This document shows positions 14,201-27,600 of a stretch of 64,000 nt of DNA, in pieces (position 1 is the stretch's first letter; each line of letters begins with the position of its first letter). The stretch spans positions 15,018,201-15,082,200 of the forward strand of contig NC_021681.1 in the NCBI RefSeq assembly GCF_000247815.1. The letters are read 5' to 3'. The notes beneath the pieces were generated by a model that was not told the origin of the DNA, made no database searches, and worked only from the letters and a program-made list of their open reading frames with translations. Source of the stretch: Ficedula albicollis (Eukaryota > Chordata > Aves > Passeriformes > Muscicapidae). The position numbers and the translations under genes are program-made.

Positions 14201-17200
14201 TGACTGAGATCACAATGCAAAGCCACACCTCAGCTGGACACAGTCATACCGACCCACAGCTGCATCACTGCCAGCCCCAGGACACACTGCCAGCCACAGA
14301 CTGAAAAGCTCCTCAGCTTTCCCGGACTGGAAACCTATAACAGGGTGTGAGGGGGAGTATGGAACAGTGCCTGCCTCTGCAAGGAAGTGCAGAATAGGAT
14401 TATAACCTCTTAGTCTACGCAAAGATTGTACAGGAACACAGGGCAAGAAGAGAGGACGTGATAAAGATGAGCTACGTCCAGTCCCTGCTTCTCTTTTCAG
14501 ACATGTTTTGAACTCAACAGAAAATACAGAAGACAAGTTCAGGTGCCTGGTGAAATGAAGGAGACATGCAAATGTTAAAGTATCTGACAAAAGAACAGTG
14601 ACAGTAGTGCAGTACAGGTGCCACTGTGGAGCTCTGTTAAAGAATTTCCTTTTCTCTTAGACATTAATGGATGCCACAGACTGGCAGTACAACATATTTT
14701 AAAGCCTGTGTGACTGTTCACTGCATTTTTAAAGCAAAGCTGGTGGTACTTGTATTTTATCACTTCATTTTGTTATTATAAGTCATTTCACTTACAAGGT
14801 ATGTAGCATGAAACAAGATGCTCATGGACTTAGGTGAAGGAATATTTTTATGTTTAAGTAGCATCTAAGTAGGCGACAGGTTATGCTTAACATGTTTAAA
14901 TAGGTTATTTACCTTTTTTCAAATTTAGCACTTAATCAAATGGTTTTCTTGGCAAGTATAGAATGAGCGTCCCCAAGGCAATAGGAGTCAGACAAAGTAA
15001 AAAGATTGCCTTTCCTGGTGCTTCTGTGGTGCTAAAATTGCACACAGATTTTTCACACTGGCATTGGCCATTCAAGCAAATCAGGAACCTCATCTGTCCT
15101 CACATGCTTGCTTGCTTGCTTTGTTTCTTTTTTATTTATTTTTATGTGGCAAACCATTTGGAAAGGCAGCTTCTGGCAGAGCACATCCATCCTTGGCCAC
15201 TGGAGCCATCCTGCAGCCCTGGTGTTGGTGCCTGCTCACACCCCAGGCAGGACACAGCCTTGCAGAGGGAGCCTGTCCTTCAGCTTCACCAGAGCCCTGC
15301 TGCACTGAGTGCAGAGCAAACATTCTGCATTCCCAATGTACATATATTTCTGGTGCAGACCATCTTCATTCAGGAAGAGGAGACTCAAATATTGAAAAGC
15401 ATCAAGGCTATTAGGATCTGTTTGTCCCACATCAAATAAGATCCCCAAAATCTCAGCCCATCAGGAATTGCATCATCATACATCAGTGCACCCTACCCCT
15501 TCTTTGCCAGAAGTGTTCACAGACTTATCAGATACCTTTGTGCTTATCTGCCAGCACACTGAAAAATGTGGGATTTAAAAAAATTAGTTTCTAAGCAACA
15601 CCAGCAAGTGAACAGTGAACTAGCATTAAAGAGATGGCTCATATGTGGGGTGGCAACTACAAGTGATCACTGACCAGCAAAAAAACCTTCCATATTTCTT
15701 TCCTTTTGCTGACCATTTCCAGAATTCTTAGAGATTGGACTGGAACATAAAGAGTAATCAAGGCTAATACAGATCTGCCTTTTAAAAATATTGGAATTGA
15801 AATTTATTGGACATTTGCTCCTGCTGAGGTCTCCTGAACTGTTTATTAGCTATTTTACCACCTCCACCTGTCAAAGATCAATCTGATGCAGTTACAATTC
15901 CCCATTCTGTTATTTTCTAATATTTTTCTGTCCTTAAATTCAGAAGAAGGTACAGTGGGAAAATTTAAAAAAAAAAAATCTTAGTGATTTTTAGTATGTA
16001 CCATGAAAATAAAAGGAACTGGTTCTTGGATTCAGCAGAGTTTGTAATTCCTGTTTCCTCTTTCCTTCTAGAATCTCTCTGTCATAATCAAAAAAGGTTT
16101 TTTTTCTTCCTATAAGTTCCAAATCCTTTCTTTCACTGACATCCCATGTTTAATGGTGCAGCCGTGACCTCCAGGCTGAGGAAGAGGCAGGAAGGATATT
16201 TTGACTTACTAACCAAACAGACAATTTTTCTGTGAACAGCCTAATTTGTTTTCCTTTGTGTCTATAAGAAACCAATGAATAATCTGCTGTGTTCAATTCC
16301 ATCAAGCTTTGAGGGTTGATGCAGGTTTCCTCTTGCTTTCCTTGAGTTGCTTTGAGAGCTTATACTAAAATAATGAGGCATTTAAAAAAAATTTCAGCCT
16401 ACCTGAACTCATCCATTTCAGACACTTACCTAACTGTATCCCTTTGATCCCCTTTCACTGGGAGGGGAAGTGAATTTGAAAGACAATAGAACTTTTTTAA
16501 AAAAAAAATATTTTCTGAGGCCAACTCACTTTATGTCCCACTTTGTGGAGAAACAGCCTCTAAAATGGCAGATAAAAGCCTGATCTTCCTGTCTTGCTCA
16601 GGGAATTCTGGTTTCGTAGTTGCATTATAAATACTTTTTCTCATTTTAAAACATGTGAAAGACATCAAAGAGACACAGCCAGTCCCACTCCCTGTGGCAG
16701 AAATACAATTAGTAAACTGAATCTTTACAAGGACTAAAGCAAGAGCTCCACAGCATCTTGGTCACTCAGGGCACCAGGAGGAAACCAAATCCTGTCTCAG
16801 CACTGCCCTGTGGCCCTGGATGAGCCCTTTCCCTTCCTGTACCTTGGTTTTATCTGCTTAATCCACATTACTGTGGTTCTCAGTTTCAGCAAGACACCTA
16901 TACATTTATAGAAAATTTATAGAATTTATAGAAAAGGTTGGCATTAACTTCTGATAATGCCTTTAGATGTAAACATCCCTCTCCACAGAGCCTGTGCTCT
17001 GTGGCTTTTCTTTGCCTTCGGGAAGCTGATCCCTGCTCTTGCTTGCAGGCTTTGATTCCATCATCACTCCTCTCCAGGCATTGCCTGTCCTTCCTCTTGC
17101 ACAGAAAAAGCTCAGAAAAGGAGACAGCACCTCTCATGAAGCTGAAATTCAACCTGAAGATCTCTCAGAAAGCTGCTGAGGATGCCCTGCCTTGCCCCTG

Positions 17201-20200
17201 CTCAGGACCCCCCGCAGGAGGTGCAGGTGCCATCACCCTGCCCTGCTCCCATCTCCAGCCCATCACAGCACCCTGCAGGTGCTGCCCCCTTCCCCTGGCC
17301 ATGGAGGCAGGTGATGCTGTGCCACAGAGGATGTTGCTTTGCTTTGTTGCTCAGAGCCTGCAGCACCCTGGAAGTGCAGTTTGTAGAGCTGCCCTTGGAA
17401 GGTGAATCAGGCAGAGCTGCTGTTTGCCAGCACCTCTTGTGAGACACCTCCTTCAGTGTGAATTGTTGGACAGTTTAAGAGCTATTGGACTTGGGGCCAG
17501 GTTTTGGCAGGGCTGCTGCTGCTCAGGCCATAATCTCTGCCTCTCATTTGTTCTCATTTGCTCCAGCCAGCAGCTCTCATGACAACTCTGTGGCAGCACA
17601 TCCTTCAAAGGCCAGCAGCCAGATAAACAAACTGGACTACCAGATATTTCAGCAGCAAGTCTCAGCCAAGAAAGGAAAGCCCTTGAGTCTTTCTAATAAG
17701 GTAAGAGAAGGCAAAGCTTCCTTCCTCCCTGCAAAGTTTTGACCCTTGAAGGTAGTTGCTACCTTAGAGAGGAGCCAGGATATTTGGGATTGCCTGGAGA
17801 GGAAGGAGTGGAGTAGGGTGAGCAATGGTAAGCAGTAGGAAAATGATGATTGTAGGAAAACCGGAAAAAATAGAGTTAAGTAGCAGGGGAAAATTCCCTT
17901 TTCCAGCCCAGCTGATAGATCAGCATGGGGCAAGGAGAGAGGAAGCAGCACCACTGGAGAGTCAGGCGAACAAGCTCTGCATTTCGAGCTGCTGGGGAGG
18001 CTCATCCAAACACACCTCAGGATTTATTCTCGCTGCAAGTTCTGCAATCCAAGTGTGAGGCTTCCCCAGTGGAAGCTGCCAGCATTATCTGCCCTGATTT
18101 AAATTCCAGAACCCTCTGCAGGCGGGTGTGATCAGTGACCGAGGCAAGGCTTTGTTTGCACACTTGTCTCACTGCACTCAGTGCCTGCTGCTGCAGGGCT
18201 CCTCCCTTCCCTGGGCATCTCAGAAGCACAGCACAGAAGTGAGATGATGTGCTAGATGGTTTTGCAATGTGATGCATGCCTGATTACCAAGCAAATCAAG
18301 GTAACCAAAGCACTATAAATTCCTTGGTGAAGGATAAGTCCTTTTTACTGCAAAGCATGGGTGTTCAAGTATATTTGTCCCAGTTTAATTAGCTTTCAAA
18401 AGTGGGTTTAAATGTGCTTTAAGCCTCTGAAGTTCTGGGGAAGCCCAGTATTTTATCTCTGTGCAATGTGACAACAAATAGCCTTAATGCCTATTCTCCC
18501 ACACAGCTCCCACCTTCTCAGGGCCAAGCAAGCAGTGTATTTATGTTACCGATTGAAACAACAGTTTAGTCCAGTGCTTGGTTTTACAGGATCTACCTGA
18601 GAGCCTGTCCAGCCCCATCAGTGACAGCTGCACCTCCCTCCCGGAGGGAGCAGACCTTTAAGACAGAATGCAGATTTAGGCACAGGTCCAGACAAGTCCA
18701 TTACTCCCTCCAGACCACAGGGCAGCTCTGCACGATCCCCATGACCCACCAGGGGAAAAGGACCATAAAGGACAAGCAAGGGAACGGCTGCTGCCCCAGG
18801 AACTGCCTTCCTGCAGGCAGAGCACAGCTCACAGGGATCTCCTGACGCTGACAGGGAAAGCTGCAGAGCTGCACACTTGTACTCCAGGCATGTCTCAGCA
18901 GTGGGATTTTGATGGTGTGGGGAATACCTCTGATCAAGCCCATTATTCTCCCCATTTCATTATCTAATGGTCCCTGGCTGTGCAGCAGCTGTATAAAGAG
19001 TTTGGGGCTGATTTAATTTGCCAGAGATCTCATCTGGGTAGCTGCAAGCACAGGGCTGTGATTTCTATGACGTGGCACAGCAGCAGCTGCTCAGCTCCAG
19101 CTCTGAGATGGCTCTAGCCCTAAGGAAATATGAGGCTCTCATTGACATCAGTTGCAGTTTTGCTTTGGAAAGAAAATAAATTCAACTAATAAAGCAGGAC
19201 AAATCCCTCTGACACATGCACAGAAACAGCTGCCTAGGAAAAAAGACATCTGTATGGGATTGTGAAAGAATAAAAAATTTTTCCATGGGTTGGAGAGGTT
19301 AGTCTGCCACTCCTTAAAAGCAAGTCAAATTAAGTGATTCTTGTAGAAAATACTGATATTCTAGGTAACCAAAGCACTGTGGCTGTGTTATCACTGACTA
19401 AGAGGACCCAGACAGAGGCATATATGGACTAATGTGCACCTTTAGGGGCTAATTCTGACCCAGTTACACCCTCTGAGCAGCCAGTGATGAGGCAGTTCAT
19501 TCCTTCTCTCAAAGCCCAGAGGCAGCTCCCTGCCAGCCCCAGCCAGACTGAGCACAAGTGCCCTCCCAAGGGTCTGACCTGGGCAATCCGGGTAAATTGT
19601 CCTTGGTCCTCAGGCTGTAACCCTCCCTGAGGGCAGGCATACTAAATCCCTGGCTTTCAAAACTCTCTGCAGAGGTCTTCAGGATCATGGATTTCGTTTT
19701 AAAAGAGAGAGAAACCGAGGCACAGCTGTAACATTCCTGAGGATATGTGATGGGGTGAAAAAGCAAAAATACCAATGAATTCTGACTTCCTAAGTGGAGC
19801 TGTAGGCAAGCTGTGGAAACATGAACAGGTGGAGCTGTGATGAGCAGAAGGGGCCAGGGAAAAGCCAGACTCGAGGAGCTGTTTCCACTGGCTTGCAGAC
19901 AGACCAAAAGGCAGCAGAGAGCAGCCCTGGTCTGCTGCTGTTGAAGACTTCCAGCACAGAAAGGAACAGAGAAGGGACAAATGTGTTCACTCCATCTGTG
20001 GACACTGCTATGCTGGGAAGAGATACGAGCACGTCGTGGGATGTGAAACAATTCAAAACAGTTGCGGCAAATTATGGAACAATAATAAACAGTGTCTGAA
20101 TTTCACCTGGAAGAGTTCCCTGGCATCAAGGCAAACTGGAAAGCAGCTGGCTGAGGCAGGATCATGAGACAGGGAGGTCAGACAGCTGCTGGAGAGCCAA

Positions 20201-21950
20201 AAGATAGAAACTCTGCAGGGTGAAGGACTCCCTCTGCTTCCCATAAGACACACTTAGAAAGTCTTTCTCTTCACCCAGCACTGCCAGAGCTGTGTCCAGG
20301 CCTGGAACCACAGGTCAGAAACATGTGGATGAAATGCAGAGTAAAATGTACATGAGGTACAGAAAATTCAGTAAACTAGAAAAGGATGAAACAGGAACTG
20401 TTTGGCTTAGAAAAGGGAGGGGAAGCACTCAGTGCTCTGCAAGCAAAAGGTTACTAAAGAAAAGAAGTTACAAGCTCCTCTCTGGTGGTCTGGGCAAGAA
20501 GGGATGGGCTTGGACTGCAATTCCAAAAATATTCTTAATATTTAGCCAACAACAAATAATGGAGAAGGACTGGAAATTCTTGTCCATTAGAAATCTGGAT
20601 TGCTCCAGACATAAAAATCTTACTTGAATAGTTTAGAAAAGGACCTTTCAGAGGCACAGCAAGGTGAGTCAATCCTGTCTTTAAACAGAAAGAAAGGCAC
20701 AGACTTATGGCCTTTCCAACCCAATTTTCTCTAACTCCTGTGACTTCTATTGTTAGTACTTGCCTTGCTAAAATGGAGCAGCTTCTCATCTTCCTCAAAC
20801 ACACTTTGCCAAAGACAGAGCAAGGAAAAAAAGGCATTTTAATTGGAATCTTCTCCATTCACCTCCGGTACATCTCCCACAAAACAGAAAAACAGTTAAG
20901 TCATCTCTTCCTAACCACATTCTCCCATGAGGTTTTTGCAGAGAGAAAAAAACCCAGATCCATTAAAAAAGCAATATTGCTTTTTTTTTTTTTTTTATAA
21001 AAAACAATATTGCTTTTTTTTTTTTTTTTATTGAAATGAAAAGAACTAAAATAGTTCTTTTCCCCACTGAAAAATAAAGAGGTGAATGGAGAAGCAGCAG
21101 ACAGGCTTTATGGAGGCGTTTATCTCTGAACTCATCAAGATACCAGCAGTGCTATCATTGGAGAAGGACAAGGTCCTGTGTGCTTAACAACCCAGAGCAG
21201 CTCTGCAAACTGGGGAAGGCTTTGAAGTACAGCAGGCTCCTGGAACCTGTGAAAACTGTGCCAGGGGTGTGGGGGCGGATTTAGGTAAGCAGAAAGTAAT
21301 TTCCTTCTCAGGTAAATTCAGCCCAGGTGTTTCTGAAGGCTGCAAAATCAGCCCCAGAAAAATCTCATAAGTAGCAGCTTCAAATGGATTATTCAAGCAT
21401 TTTACATTTATACTACAGTTTGCAACAAGTAAGGGGGTTTGGTATTTTATGTCTTCATTCCAAGAAGAGAGTTGCCAAATTCAAATTGGGGGCCAGACTT
21501 CCCTAGAGGAAACCAAGAGACGAGGCTTTTCTGTGGATCATACTGAATTAATTCTGCAATTTAATCATGCAAACTCCTTGTAGACATTGACTTCATGTCT
21601 CCATTCTGTAGCTGACCAAGAAGAATGGTCTTAAACTTTTGCATACACACGTACACATTAACAATTCTGCATTTTTTCCAGCTATCACACATAAAATCCT
21701 TTTATCCAAATATTGATCTGTGAATTCCTGCAAGAAACAAAAGCACTAAATGAGGCAAACAGAACTATAACAGGAAAAGAGATAGGAAGAGAACTGGAAC
21801 CAAAGCCACATGAAATTTTGCCTGCCATCTCTTTTTTAAACTGCTCCCAACAAAATTCATGACCCTGGAGGATACTGAAACCTCACATGCAAGCACAGTT
21901 CACAGTCATCAATCCCAGTATTTTCTGTGCTAGGCACAGTCTTGGGCTGT
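11251..21950. other. Intergenic, no gene recognised
   Basis: About 10.7 kb of mixed-composition DNA with short ORFs only. None shows a recognisable domain or paired splice sites with a conserved reading frame. A few A- or T-runs and one unusual AT-rich palindrome pair (listed separately) are the only distinct structures. Confidence 0.6.
20965..21030. repeat. Duplicated AT-rich palindrome with poly-T tails
   Basis: A perfect 22-bp palindrome (six A, gcaatattgc, six T) at 20965-20986 leads into a longer T run. A near copy, acaatattgc followed by another long T run, comes right after at about 21003-21029. This may be slippage at a cruciform-prone site; I see no mobile-element ends around it. 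Confidence 0.7.
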
Positions 21951-22078
21951 AACATTATTCTCTTCCCACCCATGTTTTGGGTGACTGGTGAAGCTATCAA
22001 ACTTCACCTGGTCGAACATTATTCTCTTCCCACCCGTGTTTTGGATGACTGGTGAAGCTATCAAACTTCACCTGGTCT
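21951..22078. repeat. Two-copy tandem duplication, 64-bp period
   Basis: The copies begin at 21951 and 22015 with aacattattctcttcccacc. Differences are limited to a couple of bases (catgttttgggtg versus cgtgttttggatg). Confidence 0.92.
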
Positions 22079-24839
22079 TCTCTTTCCTTGGCAAAGCCCA
22101 GAAAAAAGCCACCAGCTATCAGGGAAGTCAGTCACAATCACAATGCTTATTCTCTTTGCAACTGACTCAAGAGGTTTTTAATTCAACCTTTTATTCTTTT
22201 CACTAGACATGTTCTCAGCTGGAACAAAATAAATTACCCTTAGCTATCCAAATGAAAATTAAAAAGCATCAGTAAGACTTGACTAACATCTTAACACATT
22301 CCAAATCTCTTCCAAACCCATATTATCATTCTGAACAGGACAGTATAATCAATCCCCTCCTACATTATTTTCACTGTTTTAAGTAGCCTTTTCCTTTACT
22401 TATAGCTGTGGTGTTGCACACTTGCAATCTACCTGAAAAAACTTAAAATAGGAAAACTATTTTTGCTCTTTCCCCCATCTTATCAGGCACATAAACAGCA
22501 CCAAAAAATATCCTGCAAGGTCACCTTATTCACGTGCCCTCAGACTGGTCTGAATAGTCTGACTCCCTGTTATCCAAAGCTTCATTTTCTGTGCATGGCA
22601 CTGATTTCAGAAAACTATTCCCACAGGTTAAGGACAAGCCAGTGAGTTCATTTGAATGACAGCTCCACATACCCATACCTTCATCCTGAGAAAGCAGTCA
22701 AAGATAGTTGAAATGGTTCCAGTCTAAAAAGATTAAGTTCCTTCAATCCTGAAAAGAAACAGCTAAGGGAAGTATAAAAATATCCATAAAATCAGGAGTG
22801 GCATGGAGACAGGGAACAGGCACAGGCTGCACATGCACTGTCTCCAAATCAGAACTAAGGGCTATCAGACAAAACCATAAAAACAGCTTCAAAACAATCT
22901 AAAGGAGGTGCTTCTACATAAATGTGTATTGCAGCCAAGGAGCTCATTGTTCTGAATGTTGTGGATGACAGAAGTTGACACAGGCTAAAAATTGGAACAT
23001 TTCTCTGAAGAATAAAGTACAAAGACAGACGCTGCCTTTGCTGTACAAAAGCCCTGCACTACAAACTGCTGGAAACAAGCCTATTTAGAAAACTACCTCT
23101 ACACTTGCCTGTATGCTGCTGTAAATGAGACACTGGGCTAGATCCAGCATGTTTATTTTTACACCCTTATAAGATTTTTTTTTTTTTTTAACAAGACAAA
23201 AGATTGCTGGGAGGAAAAACAAGGTTAGGAAATAATGTTACTGAATGCTTTCAGTTTTCTGGTAAAAACAGAAGAGAAAGAAGTATTACTTTTCCAGAAA
23301 CTTCAATGGAAAACAGTGCTTAGAATGTTTTTTCCAAAATGCAATCATGCTTCTTGTTCCAGTAGAAGCCTTGGTGTCCTGCCACGTGCTCCTTGAAGTG
23401 CTACTGTGCCATATGAAATCCACTTGCTTTTGTGTGTGCTCTCACACAAAGCTGCTGGCTTGGGCAGCAGAACACATTTCTGCTCCTCCCAATTCCTACT
23501 TGGCCTAAAATTGAAGAGCTTTGCCCCTTTTCTGTGTGTCACCAAAAACACTGATCACAAAGACTCAGTCAAGTACCCAGGGAAAGCCTTCCTGGAGGTG
23601 TCAGAGTTTCCATAAGGAGTTCACATTCAGCTTGCAAGAATTTCATTGATACAGGTGAGTCACAAGGAGGAGGAGACCCAGGACAGCTCCCAGATCCCTG
23701 ATATCTCTTTGGGATAACAAACTAACTCAAAAATTGCAAGGAAATACATTTCTAGTCATAAGATCAGGCATCATTAAGAGGCTTTTTGCGCATGGAAGGC
23801 TCTTACTTATTTAAAAGCACATTGGTATTTGCAAAGGCATGTACAAACTTTATCAAAGCTGAAGTGGGCCTGATGCTGCTCATTCTAGAAGAACAGGTCT
23901 CTGTGGGATGAGCAGGAACTCATCACTGGGTCTCTCACACACAAAGAGTGAGCTCTTCAGGAGGCATTAAAACAAAGGGAAATAAAACATTTCTACGATT
24001 TGGCAACAAAACTTAGAAGAAAAATCTCTCAATTTTGTATCAAGGAAAGGTTCAGTTACATTTGGAGATGCCTCTTGGCAAAAAGTCAAAATTCTGGCCT
24101 ACTATTTCTCCAAGGTATGGGAAGATGGAAAAGGTTAAATAATCCATGGGACCTCAAATGATGATTTTTCTGTAACTACTATAGGATTTAGAAGACTTAA
24201 CCCAAATCTAAGGTGTCCAAATAATACTTCATTTCTAACCACATGTCTGCAACATAAATGACACTCAGAACTCTATAAAAACCCTCAACTCTTCCTCTTC
24301 TGATTTTCAAATTTATTCATAGGAAAACACTTCAGTCATCACTGAGCTGTGATTGCCTCATGGGTGGCAGGCAGCACTTAAACTGCTCAGTGCTTGAGGA
24401 TGCAGCCAGATGAGACAGAGCCAGGAGAATTACACCTGGGCAAAACAGCCCAAGTCTCCAAGAGCAGTTTGGCTCTAACTCTCACTGACAGCCACGGCAG
24501 CACGGCCCTAAATAACCACAGGTTGCTGTGACAGGGCAGTTACCCCGAGCAGAGCTGGTCAGCGAGCAGCAGTAAATGCCCTGCCCTCTCCAGGAGTGAT
24601 GATGGGCAATGGCAAGGTGGGACACGTCCTGTTTTACTCCTCCTGCCCAGAGCAGCCTCCAGGCAGAGCTGCTGAGACGCTTGTGCCAGGTACCAGCCTC
24701 AAGGCTGCTCTGCTGGGTGGGTGACAGCTCAGAAGGCCACCCCAGTGCCCACAGCCAGCCCAAGCATTAGCATTTACCTGTCTGTGTCAGCACACTCAGC
24801 TCTGAGTAACGCACAGCTGCCAGCCCAGCTTCTGCAAGC
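22079..24839. other. Intergenic, no gene recognised
   Basis: Mixed-composition DNA with short non-homologous ORFs and a T-rich run near 23175-23190. Nothing else in it can be supported. Confidence 0.55.
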
Positions 24840-25460
24840 CTGAGAAATTTGACTAACAGAACAAACTGCATAGACAGACATTATGGGAAGCAAATTATCA
24901 GGATTGCTATGGTAACAACAGGGAGTGAATGATGACTTCAAGGTCATGACAACATATGCATCTTGTAGGAACAGCTAATTGTCTGACTCTGCTCACTGAC
25001 ACCACAACATTTTTCACTAAATACCTTAGTATTTGAATTTTGCTGCCTCCAGCTACTATTAACATATTTTTCATTCATTCTTTGAATAAACTCCCACTAA
25101 TGATTCCAGTTAAAGTTCCCAAACATACATTCAATTTATATTTAATGAGACAGTGTGAGTTAAGTAAATGAGTGCTCATTAATTAAAGCATATGTATAGT
25201 GGGCTGAGAGAATTAATTAATTAATGTTTGGAGAGAGCTCTAAAAATGTAAAAAACTATCTAAACATGAACTTTGCTTTGGAAAAAGAAGGAGAGTGAGA
25301 AGATGAAGAGATACAGAATATTACAGCTAGCATTTAATGAACACCTCTTAAAATCATGCATGGTTTGTCATCAGCATTATCTGCAATGAGAAACAATCCA
25401 CACATGAGTTAAAAGCTGGTTAATCAGTTGTTACTTTTCTGTTAAAAGTAAAAAGGGTCA
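24840..25460. promoter_or_regulatory. Candidate conserved regulatory block
   Basis: This AT-rich, ORF-poor stretch is unusually dense in motif-like words. There is an RFX X-box-like sequence ATTGCTATGGTAAC (24903-24916), a perfect TCAAGGTCA monomeric nuclear-receptor site (24938-24946), an octamer-like atatgcat just after it, and several TAATTA homeodomain-type cores including a run of aattaattaattaat (25211-25225). Density of this kind is typical of vertebrate non-coding enhancers in gene deserts, but conservation cannot be judged from one sequence. The call is an inference with low confidence. Confidence 0.3.
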
Positions 25461-27379
25461 GATTCTCCAATTCTGTCTCCACTGGGACAGTGCCACACAA
25501 CATGACTAGCCAAAGTTATCCAGAGTTACTGGATAAACACCAAGAGGGGACAGCATGGCCCAAAGTGTTTGAAGAATTCCTAGTGCTGGCTTGCTGAATT
25601 CCAGTGGTCCCCAGCTAAATGTAGAACATACATTTTCCTAATGCTCCCACCCATTTTCCTGGCACCCAGCAAATCCCTGGGCTGAGCACCAGAGCTGCCA
25701 GCTCCTCTCTGGCTTCAAGGTAGAAATCACCCATGCTCAAATCTTCTGGCTGCAACCCCTACACACATCTTCCCTCTCCTCCTTCCCTCTCTCAATGATT
25801 TTGACTCCTGGGCACTGTGTGCATACTTGGAGACCTGCCTGGCAGCATGAATGAAGAAAAAGAGCACTTAGAGCTTTCTAGCACAGTCTGCCACTGGCAG
25901 GGAGAAGGCAGCTGGGTCAGAGTTACCTCCACTGAGACAGCTCAGGCCCCACGGCCCCAAACCCATCCAAATCCACACAGCCCCAGGGCTGGGAGTCTGC
26001 TCTGCAAGCATCATCTCAGGGAATGATGGACCCTTGAGCCAGGGGCAGCCAGAGCTGCCCCACGTGTTCTCACCAGCCCTCCTCAACACCCAAAGGATAA
26101 GCAGGGAATATTTGTGGGCAGACAGCCAGAAAAATTGTGCTTCTTTGACTTTTGCAAAGGTGGTTCATTTTATACAAAGCTGGAAAGAAGGAGCAGAACA
26201 AAGTAAGTCACCCAGGGAAGACTTCTTTCAACAGTGTAATTGATGCAGGGCAGTATAATTGATGTAGGGTGTGTATTAGAAGAGCTTTCCAGGACAACAC
26301 ACTGGTAAACCTTCTGCTCCTGCTAAACAGCCCTAGAAATTAATTTGGTTGTCTGCAAACATAGAATAAAACAGTCTGCCTGACCTCAAGGTGAGTCTTC
26401 CAACAAAAACAGGGCAAGGAATGTGCTTCCCCCTTCACCTCCTGAAAACTTAATAAAACATGATGAAGCAAGAGAACCAACTGTGACAGGCTGCTCATCA
26501 CCTGTGTCCTCAGCAGAACCAAGGACTGAATCCACAGGAGCCCAAATTCCTTCCCACCTTCGTGTGAGACACTGAAATAGAGGGAAAACCAGCCCAGTAT
26601 CAGTGAGGGGTCCTGCCATGGTGGGTGCTGCTGGGGCTTAGGTGGCACTCTGGTACCATGTGTCTCATGCAGGTGAGCTCCATAACCAGCACCCAAAATC
26701 CTAAACCAATCATGCACCTATTAACCCCTGAAGTCAGGGAAAACCTCCCAGCTCCAACTCCCACAAGATGGAACAGTCTGTTTAAACAGTTTCTGGGATG
26801 CTCTGATCTACCTCAAAAGCCCAGATAGAAAGCAAAATATCCCTGGAAATATTTGGTTAGTTTATAAACTCTAATAAATGGCAGCCTCACTTCCACAGGT
26901 GCCTCCTGCCTGCTGCAGGGAAAGGCAGCTCATTGCAGGCTTAGGGAGAGATTGTGGCTGCTGCCCCAGGCACAGCTCCCCACAGGTGAGGAGGAGCTTC
27001 TGCAGCTTGTCTGGATACAGTTCTGCAGCAGCACCAAGGAAGAGAAAAGCCCTTGGGTGGCAGGGGCAGAGAAAGCAGAGAGCTCAATGGCCAGATGCAG
27101 GGATGCCTGGAGAACAAAGCAGCACAGCACAGCTTCATTTCCAGAACTGTCTGCCACTGGGTTTCATTATCCCCCAAAAGACCTGCCTGCATGAGGTTCC
27201 TGCTGTCCCACCAGCCACCCTGCTAACTTGAGGGGCTCTCTGGGCAGCATCCCCCAAGAAGAAAATCCATGTAAGCACATGCCCCCAAGCAGCTGCTGCC
27301 AGCATGCCTGGTGTGCTGCTCAGAGAAGAGCCATGTGTCCTTTCAGGAGAATAATCCTCACTTGTTCAGTAGACTTAGG
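25461..27379. other. Intergenic, no gene recognised
   Basis: Ordinary mixed-composition DNA with only short ORFs that show no domain. No repeat or RNA gene is seen. Confidence 0.55.
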
Positions 27380-27600
27380 AGGGTCTCGCTGGTAAGGAAT
27401 GCTGGATGATTTATTCAGCAGTCCCTCTCTCCTGGAAGGACATAAGCCATTCTCTTAGGAGACCTACAAAAATCACATTAACACTAACGCGCTCTTTGAT
27501 GATTAGAGAGTTTCCCTGGCAACACTCCATCAGCGCAGGCTGCCAAAATATATTGTCATAATTGGAGATAGACTTTTCCCCCTTTTGCATTACAAAGTAA
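27380..27600. promoter_or_regulatory. Candidate regulatory block with X-box-like site
   Basis: It contains GTTTCCCTGGCAAC (27510-27523), close to the palindromic RFX-factor X-box, preceded by a CpG-bearing segment (acgcgctc) in otherwise CpG-poor DNA and a TGATGATTAGAG homeodomain-like stretch. There is no ORF of note. Whether it is a conserved enhancer needs cross-species alignment, so this is a weak inference. Confidence 0.22.
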
